Below, one piece after another: positions 51,530 to 60,438 of a stretch of DNA of 64,000 bases. A program made the position numbers and the translations under genes. Origin of the DNA: an uncultured Paracoccaceae bacterium (lineage in GTDB: Bacteria > Pseudomonadota > Alphaproteobacteria > Rhodobacterales > Rhodobacteraceae); the NCBI GenBank assembly GCA_947503965.1, contig CANNFU010000002.1:186001-250000 (forward strand), given 5' to 3'. The notes under the pieces are model-generated. The model did not search any database. It was given only the letters and a program-made list of their open reading frames with translations, and was not told where the DNA came from. Position 1 is the stretch's first letter, and each line of letters starts with the position of its first letter.

Positions 51530-52042
51530 ATGCCGCGTGATATCCACACAATCACAATTCCCGACATCTCAGCGTTCACCAAGTCTCTGCGCAACAACCT
51601 GCAACAACATGATGGTGTTCCCGGTCACACCAAGCTGCTGAACATGGTGGCCAAAGCGGCAGGTTATGGCAATTACCAGCATCTAAGAGCCGCCAAACCC
51701 CCGCCTGTCGCGGCAAGACAAAACAAACAGCTTGAAACGGCGCTCCGGGTCTTCGACGCAAACGGCATCATGACCCGTTGGCCAAAGCAGACAATGGTAC
51801 AAGCGCTCTGTCTTTGGGCATTCTGGGCAAGGTTACCTGCCCGTATCGACCTAGCAGAGAAAGATGTGAACGCAATCCTCAAAGCAGGCCATAGCTTTGG
51901 CGACCATGCCCTGCTGCGCAGGTCCCTGATTGACCACCGGCTTGTAACGCGGACCGTTGATGGGAAAACCTACCGCCGCATCGAACAGGCACCGCCGCCT
52001 GAGGCGGCCATGCTGATCACGCAGGTTCAGCGCCCTTCATAA
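51530..52042 (+). CDS. DUF2087-domain protein
   Basis: A 170-residue protein. The C-terminal half is DUF2087: VFDANGIMTRWPKQTMVQALCLWAFWARLP followed by KDVNAILKAGHSFGDHALLRRSLIDHRLVTRTVDGKTYRR, a winged-helix-like fold often found next to HTH regulators. The N-terminal half (KSLRNNLQQHDGVPGHTKLLNMVAKAAGYGNYQHL) resembles the small helical module of glyoxalase-related regulators. Function unknown; possibly nucleic-acid binding. AAGAAAGG lies before the ATG. Ends by overlapping the convergent hydratase gene by 16 bases. Confidence 0.85.
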   Translation: MPRDIHTITIPDISAFTKSLRNNLQQHDGVPGHTKLLNMVAKAAGYGNYQHLRAAKPPPVAARQNKQLETALRVFDANGIMTRWPKQTMVQALCLWAFWARLPARIDLAEKDVNAILKAGHSFGDHALLRRSLIDHRLVTRTVDGKTYRRIEQAPPPEAAMLITQVQRPS

Positions 52043-52803
52043 ACCGCTTTGCGCTTTTCCAAAAAGGCCACGACCCCTTCCTGAAAATCGCGGGTCTGGC
52101 CGCAACGCCCTTGCAGTTTCGCCTCTAGTGCGAGCTGTTCATCCAGCGAATTCTCAAACGATCCTCGGATCGCCTTTTTCAATTGGCGATACGCAACCGT
52201 CGGCCCTTGGGCCAATTGGGCCGCGCGGCCTTGGACATGCTCCAGGAAAGTCGCAGCAGGCGCGGTTTCATAGATCATGCCCCATTGTTCTGCCTGCTTT
52301 GCACTGATCTTATCCGCAAACAACGCGGCCCCCATCGCCTTGGCCGCCCCCATCTGACGCGGCAACCAATACGTTCCGCCCGCATCCGGGATCAGACCAA
52401 TGCGCGTGAAAGCCTGAATGAAATACGCATCCTCCGATGCAATCACCACATCTGCCGCCAGCGCCAAGTTGGCCCCTGCCCCCGCCGCCGGGCCATTCAC
52501 CGCCGAAATCGTGGGGATCCGGCAGTCAAAGATCGCCTTCAGCATCGGCACATATTCATCCCGCAAGGTCCGCTCCAGATCAAGCGATGCCGCCGATCCG
52601 CCATCACCCAAATCCTGCCCGGAACAGAACGACTTGCCCGCACCGGTAATGATCAAGACACGCGCATCTTTTTCTGCGGCCTTAACCGCATGCGTGATCT
52701 CTGCCCGCATCTGCGTATTCAGGGCGTTCATCAATTCCGGGCGGTTCAATGTGATCACGGCAACCGAATTGCGGTTCACGAGAGTAAGGGCCTGATAGTC
52801 CAT
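52027..52803 (-). CDS. Enoyl-CoA hydratase/isomerase, PaaG-like
   Basis: A 258-residue crotonase-fold enzyme. The oxyanion hole is in ITGAGKSFCSGQDLGDGG and SAVNGPAAGAGANLALAADVVIA; the catalytic Asp is in RIGLIPDAGGTYWLPR. SGQDL and IPDAGG with the C-terminal LAQGPTVAYRQLKKAIRGS are close to PaaG, the epoxyphenylacetyl-CoA isomerase. No other phenylacetate gene is adjacent, so a general enoyl-CoA role is also possible. The start at 52803 has AAGGA eight bases before it; an ATG at 52809 is too close to the site. Confidence 0.88.
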   Translation of the reverse strand: MDYQALTLVNRNSVAVITLNRPELMNALNTQMRAEITHAVKAAEKDARVLIITGAGKSFCSGQDLGDGGSAASLDLERTLRDEYVPMLKAIFDCRIPTISAVNGPAAGAGANLALAADVVIASEDAYFIQAFTRIGLIPDAGGTYWLPRQMGAAKAMGAALFADKISAKQAEQWGMIYETAPAATFLEHVQGRAAQLAQGPTVAYRQLKKAIRGSFENSLDEQLALEAKLQGRCGQTRDFQEGVVAFLEKRKAVYEGR

Positions 52804-52874
52804 GCGCATTGTCCTTATGGGTACATTGCGCCCAACTTACTAAACGGAACAGTTCAGGAAAGCCCTACACTGCG

Positions 52875-53315
52875 TCACGTGTCCAATATTTTCTCTAATT
52901 CAGCTTTCTCTTCGTCCGACAATGCCTCTGGCAGAGTCTTCTTGCGTCGGATCGCGGTCCATCCGATGCCCAAGGCCACCAACAACATCGCCGGGGCCGC
53001 AATCCACAAGATCAGATTGGCCCCGCTTGTGTCAGGACGCAGCAGCACAAATTCACCATAACGGGCGACGATGAAATCAACGGCCTGATCATCCGTGTCC
53101 CCTGCAACCAGCCGCTCGCGCAAAAGGATGCGCAACTCCTTTGCCAGCGTCGCGTTGGATTCGTCGATGCTTTCATTCTGGCACACCGGGCAGCGCAGGC
53201 CTTGCGACAATTCCCGCGCTCTGTCTTCCAACACCGGATCATCCAGGATTTCATCCGGCTCAACCGCCCAAAGCGGGCTAGCAAGCAGTGCAAGGATCAG
53301 GGTTAACCGCTTCAT
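52875..53315 (-). CDS. ccmH: Cytochrome c maturation protein CcmH
   Basis: Membrane-anchored thiol oxidoreductase of the System I cytochrome c pathway; reduces the apocytochrome CxxCH for heme attachment. It has 146 residues from the ATG at 53315 (MKRLTLILALLASPLWA, signal anchor). The redox motif is LRCPVCQNESIDESNA and the C-terminal helix is LILWIAAPAMLLVALGIGW. It overlaps the ccmF stop by four bases, so the two are translated together. No CcmI-like extension is present. Confidence 0.94.
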   Translation of the reverse strand: MKRLTLILALLASPLWAVEPDEILDDPVLEDRARELSQGLRCPVCQNESIDESNATLAKELRILLRERLVAGDTDDQAVDFIVARYGEFVLLRPDTSGANLILWIAAPAMLLVALGIGWTAIRRKKTLPEALSDEEKAELEKILDT

Positions 53316-55288
53316 TCCGCAGGCACCGCTTTTGGCGTGGTCTTTTTCGGTGCCGCCGCACCGATCCGCAACCGGCGGTCCGAAAGCGAGAAACATCCGC
53401 CAAGCGCCATCAGAATCGCGCCGCCCCAGATCCAGTTCGCAAATGGTTTCAGGTAAACGCGCACGGCCCAGCCTCCGCCAGCTTGTGGATCACCGATCAC
53501 CACATAGACATCACGCAATATACCATTGCTGATGGCAGCCTCTGTCGTGGGCATATTCGCCACTGGATAGAATCGTTTTTCCGGGTTCAGCATTGAAACC
53601 TGCCGGTCCCCACGCCAGACCGAGATATCAGCCATCGTCGTCAGATAATTCGGCCCCTGAAACTGACGCACGTCATCAAGCTGGAATTCAAATTGGCCAA
53701 CGGCCCAGCGATCCCCAACATCAGCGATCCGGATATCTTCCTTTTCCCAGGCAAGCATCGCGGCGACCCCAAAGATCGTTACCCCCATACCAATATGCGC
53801 CGTCGCCTTGCCCCAATCTGCACGAGGCAAGCGGCCAATACGGCGCAAACGCACGGTCCAGTGATCGCGCCCGCTGCGCATCCATAGATCAGCCAGCGCA
53901 CCACCAACAACCCAAACGCCCAAGGCCACACCAATCGGCCCCAGCGCCGAATTCCCACTTTGCACGGCATAGGCCAGTGCGGCCAGCGCGATTGCCAGAA
54001 TCAACCACCCGATCAGCGCCTTGCCAGCCCGCTCCAGCGTGCCACGTTTCCAGGCAAGGATGGACCCCAACGGCAAGACAATCGCCAAACCCACCATGAA
54101 CGGGGTGAAAGCCGCATCGAAGAAAGGCGGCCCAACGGACAGGGTCCGGTCGAACATGATCTCTGCCACCAAGGGCCAGATCGTGCCGATGAAGACCACA
54201 AAGCAACTGACCGCCAACAGAATGTTATTCAGGATCAGCGCGCTCTCCCGACTAACCGTCGAAAACACGCCCTTGGCTTCCATCGCGCGCGCGCGGAAGG
54301 CAAAAAGCGTCAGCGCTCCGCCAAGATAGACGGCAAGAATGATCAGGATCAGCATGCCCCGCTCGGGATCGTTCGCAAACGCATGAACGGATGTCAGCAC
54401 GCCGGACCGCACAATGAACGCACCCAAAAGCGAGAAGCCAAAAGCGAGGATGGCCAGAAGGATCGTCCAGCTTTTCAACGCCTCGCGCTTTTCAACCACA
54501 ATGGCAGAATGCAACAACGCCGCCGCGATCAGCCAAGGCATGAACGACGCGTTCTCAACCGGGTCCCAGAACCAGAACCCGCCCCAGCCCAATTCGTAAT
54601 AGGCCCACCAGGACCCCAGCGCGATGCCGACCGTCAGGAACATCCACGCGGCCAGTGTCCACGGACGCACCCAGCGGCCCCAGGCCGCATCCACACGGCC
54701 TTCGATCAACGCGGCCACCGCGAACGAGAACGAAACGCTCAGGCCCACGTAGCCGAGATACAGAAACGGCGGATGGAACGCCAAACCGGGGTCTTGCAAC
54801 AGCGGGTTTAGATCACGACCATTCAGGGGCGGTACTTCCAACCGCAAAAACGGATTGGATGTAAAAATAACAAAGGCGAAAAACGCCACCGCAATCGACG
54901 CCTGAACCGCCAGAACACGGGCGCGCAGCCGGGTCGGCAGCCCATCACCAAACCATGCGGCTAGCGCACCAAACAAGGTCAGGATCAGCATCCACAGCAG
55001 CATCGACCCTTCATGGTTCCCCCAGACGCCGGTGATCTTGTAGATCATCGGCTTATCGGTGTGGGAATTGAGGTAAACAAGCTGCAACGAGAAATCGGAC
55101 GTCACGAACGCCCAGGTCAGAACGGCGAATGAAAACGCCGTCAGCAGAAACTGCACCGTCGCGGCCGGTTCTGCCAAAGCCATCCAAGCCGCGTTTCCGC
55201 GATGTGCACCGACCATCGGTACGATTGTCTGAACAATGGCAACGCCAAAGGCCAGAATCAGGGCGAAATGTCCAAGTTCAACAAGCAT
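53312..55288 (-). CDS. ccmF: Cytochrome c heme lyase subunit CcmF
   Basis: Integral membrane heme-ligation protein of System I. It has 658 residues with many helices. The Trp-rich WWD domain is GWGGFWFWDPVENASFMPW, flanked by the His ligands (WGNHEGSMLLW upstream; FIVRSGVLTSVHAFANDPERG downstream). It acts with CcmH (next gene), and with CcmE (57.1-57.6 kb), which is separated from it by the four lysis-type genes. Start MLVELGHFALILAFG is standard. Confidence 0.96.
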   Translation of the reverse strand: MLVELGHFALILAFGVAIVQTIVPMVGAHRGNAAWMALAEPAATVQFLLTAFSFAVLTWAFVTSDFSLQLVYLNSHTDKPMIYKITGVWGNHEGSMLLWMLILTLFGALAAWFGDGLPTRLRARVLAVQASIAVAFFAFVIFTSNPFLRLEVPPLNGRDLNPLLQDPGLAFHPPFLYLGYVGLSVSFSFAVAALIEGRVDAAWGRWVRPWTLAAWMFLTVGIALGSWWAYYELGWGGFWFWDPVENASFMPWLIAAALLHSAIVVEKREALKSWTILLAILAFGFSLLGAFIVRSGVLTSVHAFANDPERGMLILIILAVYLGGALTLFAFRARAMEAKGVFSTVSRESALILNNILLAVSCFVVFIGTIWPLVAEIMFDRTLSVGPPFFDAAFTPFMVGLAIVLPLGSILAWKRGTLERAGKALIGWLILAIALAALAYAVQSGNSALGPIGVALGVWVVGGALADLWMRSGRDHWTVRLRRIGRLPRADWGKATAHIGMGVTIFGVAAMLAWEKEDIRIADVGDRWAVGQFEFQLDDVRQFQGPNYLTTMADISVWRGDRQVSMLNPEKRFYPVANMPTTEAAISNGILRDVYVVIGDPQAGGGWAVRVYLKPFANWIWGGAILMALGGCFSLSDRRLRIGAAAPKKTTPKAVPAE

Positions 55289-55370
55289 GGGTCAAGCATA
55301 ACCCAATCGAGCGGGAGGCAACAGAACGCCCCGCTCACATACGCGATACAATTTGACGCGGGGCGCCGCG

Positions 55371-55772
55371 CTATCCGTAGAAACGTGTTTCAGTCAGCCA
55401 AAATGGATGGCAGCGATGATACACAATCGCATAAGACCGCTCAAACAATTGAGCCGGGGTCAATTGCACGCGCCACGGGCCGAAATCAAAGCGCCCGCCA
55501 CCGCGCACCTTTGTCCCCTCTTCGAACACCAGATCAGCGCGCGAATCCTCGCCTTCACGGCCCAGAAACCACGACAAGTGATCGAAAGAGCAATGTCGCA
55601 ACCGATGCGATCTCCCCCAAATCCGCGTCCATGTCTCGCCCACCGCCTCATGCGCCTCAATCACACCCAGATGAGCCACCGGAAAAAAATAGCCTTCGAT
55701 CCGCCCGCCAACCGCGCTCAAAAACAACACAGAGCTTAGAAAAAACGCCCCGATAAGCTGCTTCATCATCAT
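55371..55772 (-). CDS. Unknown exported protein, last gene of the lysis cassette
   Basis: About 133 residues. It begins with three consecutive ATGs (55772, 55769, 55766); the first overlaps the previous stop as ATGA. A signal peptide or anchor is clear (KQLIGAFFLSSVLFLSAVGG). The mature part is rich in aromatic residues and Arg (AHEAVGETWTRIWGRSHRLR; FDFGPWRVQLTPAQLFERSY) and has two Cys (RHCSFDH, YHRCHPFW). I do not recognise the family. Its position behind endolysin, holin and XhlA-like genes suggests a part in particle release or envelope breakage (spanin-like), but this is an inference. Confidence 0.72.
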   Translation of the reverse strand: MMMKQLIGAFFLSSVLFLSAVGGRIEGYFFPVAHLGVIEAHEAVGETWTRIWGRSHRLRHCSFDHLSWFLGREGEDSRADLVFEEGTKVRGGGRFDFGPWRVQLTPAQLFERSYAIVYHRCHPFWLTETRFYG

Positions 55773-55969
55773 GAGAAGCCCCCTTGCACCGCGTAGGTCA
55801 CAGCCGCCATCAGCAGACCGCCAATAATCAAGCGCACCAGCCATTTCAGGGTGTCTTCAATCGCGCTCAGCCGATCTGCAACATTTGTGCGATGGACTTC
55901 GTCAACAGCATTACGGGTTTCGAGCACGATAATTCGGCGCTCCAGCTGTTCTGCCCAATTGTTATCCAT
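55769..55969 (-). CDS. XhlA-like small membrane protein
   Basis: A 66-residue protein from the ATG at 55969 (MDNNWAEQLERRIIVLETRN); longer frames upstream fall in the holin gene. A helical, coiled-coil-like N-terminal part (DEVHRTNVADRLSAIEDTL) is followed by one membrane helix (WLVRLIIGGLLMAAVTYAV). This is the layout of hemolysin XhlA/holin-accessory proteins. It overlaps the holin stop by eight bases and the next gene by four, so it belongs to the cassette. Confidence 0.8.
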   Translation of the reverse strand: MDNNWAEQLERRIIVLETRNAVDEVHRTNVADRLSAIEDTLKWLVRLIIGGLLMAAVTYAVQGGFS

Positions 55970-56477
55970 CTTGTGCCTGCCAATCTGCGAGTGCCGCATT
56001 TGCCGAAACAGGGGCCTGTGAACCGCTCGGCGCATCAGGCCCACGCGACCTCTCCGCCATTGCCAAAGTCCACGCAACAGAGCGTTGAAAATCCTGTGAT
56101 TTTGCCTGATGCCGCGCACCAAAATAGAAACTGACAATCGCGCCCATCAGCCACCACAGCGGCTCTGGCACCAGTGCAATCCCCTCCATCCCTGCGATAA
56201 ACGTGTCAGGGCTGTGCATCGCGGTGACAAACAGCCAGATCGTTCCCAATGCCAGCATCGGGCGCGGCAAACGGTTCAGCCCGTCAACGAACCGGTCAAA
56301 CACGCCCCGCCGCGGATGAATGAACTCTGCCGCAAACTGTTGCAAACTCTCGCTCTTCGCGTCTGCCGCACGGGCGGCCCCCTTCTCTGCATTCTCGCGA
56401 AAGACCTCTGCCGTTTCGGCAACCACGTTACGTCCATCACCAAACAGAAATGTCATCAGACCACTGATCAAACCCAT
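55962..56477 (-). CDS. Three-TM holin of the gene-transfer-agent type
   Basis: A 171-residue protein from the ATG at 56477 (MGLISGLMTFLFGDGRNVV), start overlapping the endolysin end by ten bases. A soluble N-terminal helix (FRENAEKGAARAADAKSE) precedes membrane segments LPRPMLALGTIWLFVTAM and EPLWWLMGAIVSFYFGARHQ, with weaker hydrophobicity at the beginning. Pattern and company match the family described as holins of three TM segments for gene transfer release. It would form the membrane pores through which the endolysin reaches the murein. Confidence 0.82.
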   Translation of the reverse strand: MGLISGLMTFLFGDGRNVVAETAEVFRENAEKGAARAADAKSESLQQFAAEFIHPRRGVFDRFVDGLNRLPRPMLALGTIWLFVTAMHSPDTFIAGMEGIALVPEPLWWLMGAIVSFYFGARHQAKSQDFQRSVAWTLAMAERSRGPDAPSGSQAPVSANAALADWQAQDG

Positions 56478-57079
56478 TTTGCGGTCCTTTCGCGGTGCTG
56501 CGCCTCGGTGAAATGATAGCGGGGGTCGATAAACTCCTCGGCGCGGGCAATCCAACCGCCCTTTCCGCCATCGCGCCTGCGTGCGTATTTGCGGCTATTG
56601 GCCCGCCTGTCTGCCAGATCATAATAATAGTTCCGGCGCGCAATTCCGTAAGCATCAACGAAGTGCCGCGGCGCTGCTGCCAAGCCCTGTTTGGTCGCCG
56701 CAATCGTCTTGGGGCCAATCACGCCATCAACCGTGACAGAGATACGCATATCCCCCAGCAACCGCTGCAGGATCTTCACCGCATTCGCACCCGCATTGAC
56801 GTACATGTCAAAGACGGTCGCATGCAGCACCTCGGGCAACTGATCGATCTTGGGCTTACGGAAATAGTGTTCAACAAAGATCGACACCGCGTGCGCCCGC
56901 GTCAGCACGCGCACATCATTTTCATCAATCCGACCGTCACCGGTCAGATCAAGCCCCAGCCTGCGCATCGTATGAATGGTGACCCCGTATTTTGTCGCCC
57001 CGCCGGGATCATCGGGGTCGTTCACATAGCCACCCTCGCGGGCGACAATGTCAGTCGCAATTTCGGTAACACTTTGCAT
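56468..57079 (-). CDS. GH108-type endolysin (N-acetylmuramidase)
   Basis: A 203-residue murein hydrolase. The glycosyl hydrolase 108 domain starts REGGYVNDPDDPGGATKYGV with the catalytic Glu15. It carries ATVFDMYVNAGANAVKILQRLLG and the C-terminal peptidoglycan-binding-like VTVDGVIGPKTIAATKQG. A good GAGGG site lies seven bases before the ATG. No signal peptide is seen, so it needs a holin, which is encoded next. In Rhodobacter capsulatus, similar endolysin and holin genes release gene transfer agents and lie apart from the GTA head-tail cluster. It begins 45 bases after ccmE and is probably read from the argC-ccmE transcript as well as, perhaps, its own. Confidence 0.9.
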   Translation of the reverse strand: MQSVTEIATDIVAREGGYVNDPDDPGGATKYGVTIHTMRRLGLDLTGDGRIDENDVRVLTRAHAVSIFVEHYFRKPKIDQLPEVLHATVFDMYVNAGANAVKILQRLLGDMRISVTVDGVIGPKTIAATKQGLAAAPRHFVDAYGIARRNYYYDLADRRANSRKYARRRDGGKGGWIARAEEFIDPRYHFTEAQHRERTAKWV

Positions 57080-57124
57080 CGGCAGCCCTCATGTCCTGAA
57101 AACATGAAAGCTGCGGGGGATTGG

Positions 57125-57595
57125 TTAATTCGTGACTGTGGTACCGTCCGTTGCTTTGTAAACTCCCTGTTCCTTCAGCGCGTCAACAACTTCGGATGGC
57201 ATATACGTCTCGTCATGTTTCGCAAGGATTTCAACAGCTTCAAAGCGACCGTTGATGTAGTTTCCTTGCGCCACCATACCCTGACCTTCCTCGAACAGGT
57301 CCGGCAAAATACCCGTGTAAACAACCGGCACCGACGCGCCGCCATCCGTCACAAGAAAGGTAATCGCCTCGCCCTGACCACGAACCAGGGTGCCTTCCTC
57401 AACCAGCCCACCAATGCGAAACCGCTCAGTCGGTGGCGGCGGCGCTTCAGCCACTTCGCTTGGTGACCGGAAGAACTGGAAACTGTCATCCGGCAGGAAC
57501 CAGAGCAGCACCAGCACAAGGGCCATACTGACCGACGCCATCCAGATCACCTGAATACGGCGACGCTTTTTCAGCGACTTCAGACCACCCGTCAT
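57125..57595 (-). CDS. ccmE: Cytochrome c maturation heme chaperone CcmE
   Basis: Periplasmic heme carrier of System I, handing heme to CcmF/CcmH. It has 156 residues: a single N-terminal anchor ([20 protein letters not shown]), an OB-fold body ([35 protein letters not shown]) and the heme-binding His127 in [10 protein letters not shown]. It overlaps argC by four bases. Separated from ccmF by the lysis cassette. Confidence 0.95.
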   Translation of the reverse strand: MTGGLKSLKKRRRIQVIWMASVSMALVLVLLWFLPDDSFQFFRSPSEVAEAPPPPTERFRIGGLVEEGTLVRGQGEAITFLVTDGGASVPVVYTGILPDLFEEGQGMVAQGNYINGRFEAVEILAKHDETYMPSEVVDALKEQGVYKATDGTTVTN

Positions 57596-58620
57596 GGGAA
57601 CACCGGGGCCAGCATCAGCCCCTCCGTCTCTGGCAGGCCCAGCATCAGATTGGCGTTCTGCAATGCCTGACCGGATGAACCCTTCGTCAGGTTATCCAAA
57701 GCCGCAATCACAATCGCCCGCCCGGGCACCCGGTCCGCCACTACACCGATATGGCAAAAGTTGCTGCCCCGGATATGTTTGATCGACGGATGCTGTCCCA
57801 TCGGAAGTACCTCAATAAACGGCTCGGTCGCATAAGCTGCGACCAGCGTATCATATATGGCCTGCGGATCACCCTGCACATAAGTGGTGGCCAAAATGCC
57901 GCGGTTGGCCGGGATCAGATGCGGCGTGAACTGGATATGCACGGGCCGACCGGCGACCAAGGCAAACTCCTGATCGAACTCACCCAGATGCCGGTGCGTC
58001 CCCCCCACCGAATAACCATGCGCCCCTTCCGACAATTCCGCGTGCAACAGATTCTCCTTCAGCGACCGTCCCGCCCCGGATACTGCCGCCTTGAGATCAA
58101 GAATGATCTGATCCAGATCAATCACGCCCGCAGCGATCAGCGGACGCAACACATACTGGCCGGTCGCCGCGTTACAGCCAGTACCGGCAACCAGCCGGGC
58201 ATCCCTGATCTGATCGCGGTAGAACTCGGTCAAGCCGTAGACGGCAGTCTTCTGCAATTCAGGTGCCGCATGCGGCTTGCCATACCACATTTCATAATCC
58301 GCCGGATCGCGCAGCCGGAAATCCGCTGACATATCCACGATCCGCACATGATCCGGCAGGCCTGCAATCACCTTTTGCGACGTCGCATGCGGCAGCCCGC
58401 AAAACACGATCTCGACCCCGTCAAACGACATCTCTTCAATCGTCGTCAGACGCGGCAGGTCCAGATGGCGCAAATGCGGAAACACCTCCGCCATGGCCAT
58501 CCCGGCCTTTGAGTTTCCGGAAAGCCCAACAATCTGCAGGCTGGGGTGCGTAGCAATCAACCGGACGAGTTCCGCCCCGGTGTAGCCAGAAGCGCCAAGA
58601 ATGGCGACATTATGGGTCAT
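57592..58620 (-). CDS. argC: N-acetyl-gamma-glutamyl-phosphate reductase
   Basis: Third step of arginine synthesis, NADPH-dependent. It has 342 residues. The NADP site is [18 protein letters not shown]; active-site Cys is in [15 protein letters not shown]; and [13 protein letters not shown] and [17 protein letters not shown] follow. The start at 58620 ([12 protein letters not shown]) is standard. It overlaps ccmE by four bases and probably begins the ccmE-containing transcript, linking arginine synthesis with cytochrome c maturation only by position. Confidence 0.96.
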   Translation of the reverse strand: MTHNVAILGASGYTGAELVRLIATHPSLQIVGLSGNSKAGMAMAEVFPHLRHLDLPRLTTIEEMSFDGVEIVFCGLPHATSQKVIAGLPDHVRIVDMSADFRLRDPADYEMWYGKPHAAPELQKTAVYGLTEFYRDQIRDARLVAGTGCNAATGQYVLRPLIAAGVIDLDQIILDLKAAVSGAGRSLKENLLHAELSEGAHGYSVGGTHRHLGEFDQEFALVAGRPVHIQFTPHLIPANRGILATTYVQGDPQAIYDTLVAAYATEPFIEVLPMGQHPSIKHIRGSNFCHIGVVADRVPGRAIVIAALDNLTKGSSGQALQNANLMLGLPETEGLMLAPVFP

Positions 58621-58656
58621 ATCGATATCCCTTTGGGATGAAGTCTTTGGAAGGGT

Positions 58657-59472
58657 TCAAGCAGCTTCAAACGTGATTTGTCGTCGCAAAAACTGTGTCG
58701 CACGGCTCGACACACGCGCGGGATCGCCCGTCGTCAGAAACGCGCTCTCAGTACCCGACCCAGTCATATTTGGATGCCGCTCAAGATAATCCGCCAGACT
58801 CTCGGCCACCAAATCCGCCTGTGAAAAAACCTTCACATCCGGACCCAATGCCGCCTGAAACGCATCATGCATCAGCGGATAATGGGTGCAGCCCAGAACG
58901 GCCGCGTCCGGGTCAGGCATCTTGCGCTTAAGCGCATCGACATGTGATTTCACCAGCGCTTCTGCCAGAATCATATCGCCCTCTTCAATGGCATCGACAA
59001 CACCACCGCAGGCCTGCGCCTCCACATCCACGCCAATCGCGCGGAAGGCCAGTTCCCTCTGAAACGCCCGGCTCGACACTGTGGCGGGCGTCGCAAACAA
59101 TGCAACATGCTTGGTCGCGACCTCGCGCGGGGGTGAATTATCACCCCACTGCCGTTCGGTCAGCGCCTCGATCAGCGGCACAAAAACCCCCAACACGCGC
59201 TTGCCTTCCGGCACCCAGCCTTCCTGCATCCGGCGCAGCGCGGCGGCAGAGGCCGTGTTGCACGCCAAAATCACCAGATCACAACCGGCGTCAAACAGGC
59301 GCTGCGTGGCCTGCGTCGTCAGATCATAGATGTCATCAGCATCACGTACGCCATACGGCGCATGGGCGCTGTCACCGAAATAGACCAGCGGCAAATCGGG
59401 CAAACGCTTCGTCACGGCGTCCAGCACCGTCAGCCCCCCAAGCCCACTATCGAATATCCCGACGGCCATTGC
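58657..59472 (-). CDS. murI: Glutamate racemase
   Basis: Makes D-glutamate for peptidoglycan. It has 271 residues from the ATG at 59472 ([23 protein letters not shown] site seven bases before); a longer frame to 59517 would overlap the acyltransferase gene more. The two catalytic Cys are in [17 protein letters not shown] and [25 protein letters not shown] is the usual loop. It overlaps the end of the acyltransferase gene by 26 bases, so it is co-translated. Confidence 0.95.
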   Translation of the reverse strand, partial: AMAVGIFDSGLGGLTVLDAVTKRLPDLPLVYFGDSAHAPYGVRDADDIYDLTTQATQRLFDAGCDLVILACNTASAAALRRMQEGWVPEGKRVLGVFVPLIEALTERQWGDNSPPREVATKHVALFATPATVSSRAFQRELAFRAIGVDVEAQACGGVVDAIEEGDMILAEALVKSHVDALKRKMPDPDAAVLGCTHYPLMHDAFQAALGPDVKVFSQADLVAESLADYLERHPNMTGSGTESAFLTTGDPARVSSRATQFLRRQITFEAA

Positions 59473-60355
59473 GTACCTTGTATTTATCTTCAAACTCATG
59501 GCCCAGACGACTTGCATCGACGGGCTTTGGGCTCAACTCATACGTGGCTTTGCGCAGGAAATCCATGCATCCTTTGGGGTCTTTTTTGTACTGGTTCAAA
59601 ACATCCGACGGGATCGGCTCACCGACCACAACACGCACGGGTTTGTTGATCCGGGCCCTGAACTCGCGGATCAGCAAGCCAAGCCGCAAATTCGCGTGAA
59701 TATGGCTCGCCAACTGAAAAATGCGGCTGTTCCCGCCCTCAAAAAAAACTGGCACAACCACCGCATCCGATTTGGCAATCATCTTGGCCGTAAACGTACG
59801 CCAGCCCGGGTCCATCGGCTGCGAAAACGGTTTGGCCGCGGTGGAAACCGTTCCGCCCGGGAAAATCCCGATCGCGCCGCCATCCTTCAGATAACGGACC
59901 GCCTCTGCGCGCGTTTCCAAATTCAGCTTTGCCGCTTCCTTCGTCTCATCAAAGGAAATCGGCAAAATCACCCGTTCCAGATCAGGTGACCGGCGAAAGA
60001 TCCGATGCGCCAACACCCGAAACTCGCCATCGCGACGTTGCGACAGGATACGCCCCATCATCAACCCATCCAGAATGCCATACGGATGATTGGACACCAC
60101 AATCAGCGGGCCGGTCGCGGGAATACTCTCCAGCGCCCCACCAACGACCTCGAGTTTCAGACCATAACGCCCTGAAATCACTTCCCAGAAGTCCTGGCCA
60201 GCGGCAACATCCAGATCATAGCCGCGCGCCTTGCGGATCAGCCGTAACCGGCCCGTGGCATTCTCCATGACCCGCACCAAGGCGCGCGCGCGCCTGCTCT
60301 TGACCGAACTGGCATAAGAGATATCGCGCGCAACTTCGCGTTCTTTTCGGGGCAT
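59447..60355 (-). CDS. Lysophospholipid-type acyltransferase
   Basis: A PlsC-like acyltransferase, 302 residues from the ATG at 60355 ([18 protein letters not shown]). The catalytic motif is [14 protein letters not shown] (H-x4-D). Block III is [14 protein letters not shown] and block IV has [18 protein letters not shown]. It probably acylates lysophospholipids or ornithine lipids at the inner membrane; exact acceptor not known. The earlier ATG at 60409 gives a Cys-rich stretch that does not look like protein. Confidence 0.9.
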   Translation of the reverse strand: MPRKEREVARDISYASSVKSRRARALVRVMENATGRLRLIRKARGYDLDVAAGQDFWEVISGRYGLKLEVVGGALESIPATGPLIVVSNHPYGILDGLMMGRILSQRRDGEFRVLAHRIFRRSPDLERVILPISFDETKEAAKLNLETRAEAVRYLKDGGAIGIFPGGTVSTAAKPFSQPMDPGWRTFTAKMIAKSDAVVVPVFFEGGNSRIFQLASHIHANLRLGLLIREFRARINKPVRVVVGEPIPSDVLNQYKKDPKGCMDFLRKATYELSPKPVDASRLGHEFEDKYKVRNGRRDIR

Positions 60356-60378
60356 CAGCAGGCGCCTGCATAGACAAA

Positions 60379-60407
60379 GTTGCCGGACATTATCACAGCC
60401 CGGCAAC
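60379..60407 (-). terminator. Terminator of the indolepyruvate oxidoreductase gene
   Basis: GTTGCCGG and CCGGCAAC pair across a 13-base loop, followed on the minus strand by TTTGTCT. Located 32 bases after the stop at 60439. Confidence 0.6.
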
Positions 60408-60438
60408 AATCAAATGACAATCCTGCGAACGCTCTCGC

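Noticed and set aside
55371..57079. Prophage
   Set aside because: Lysis-type genes only; no integrase, repressor, terminase, capsid or tail gene in the window, and flanks are housekeeping genes with coupled ends.
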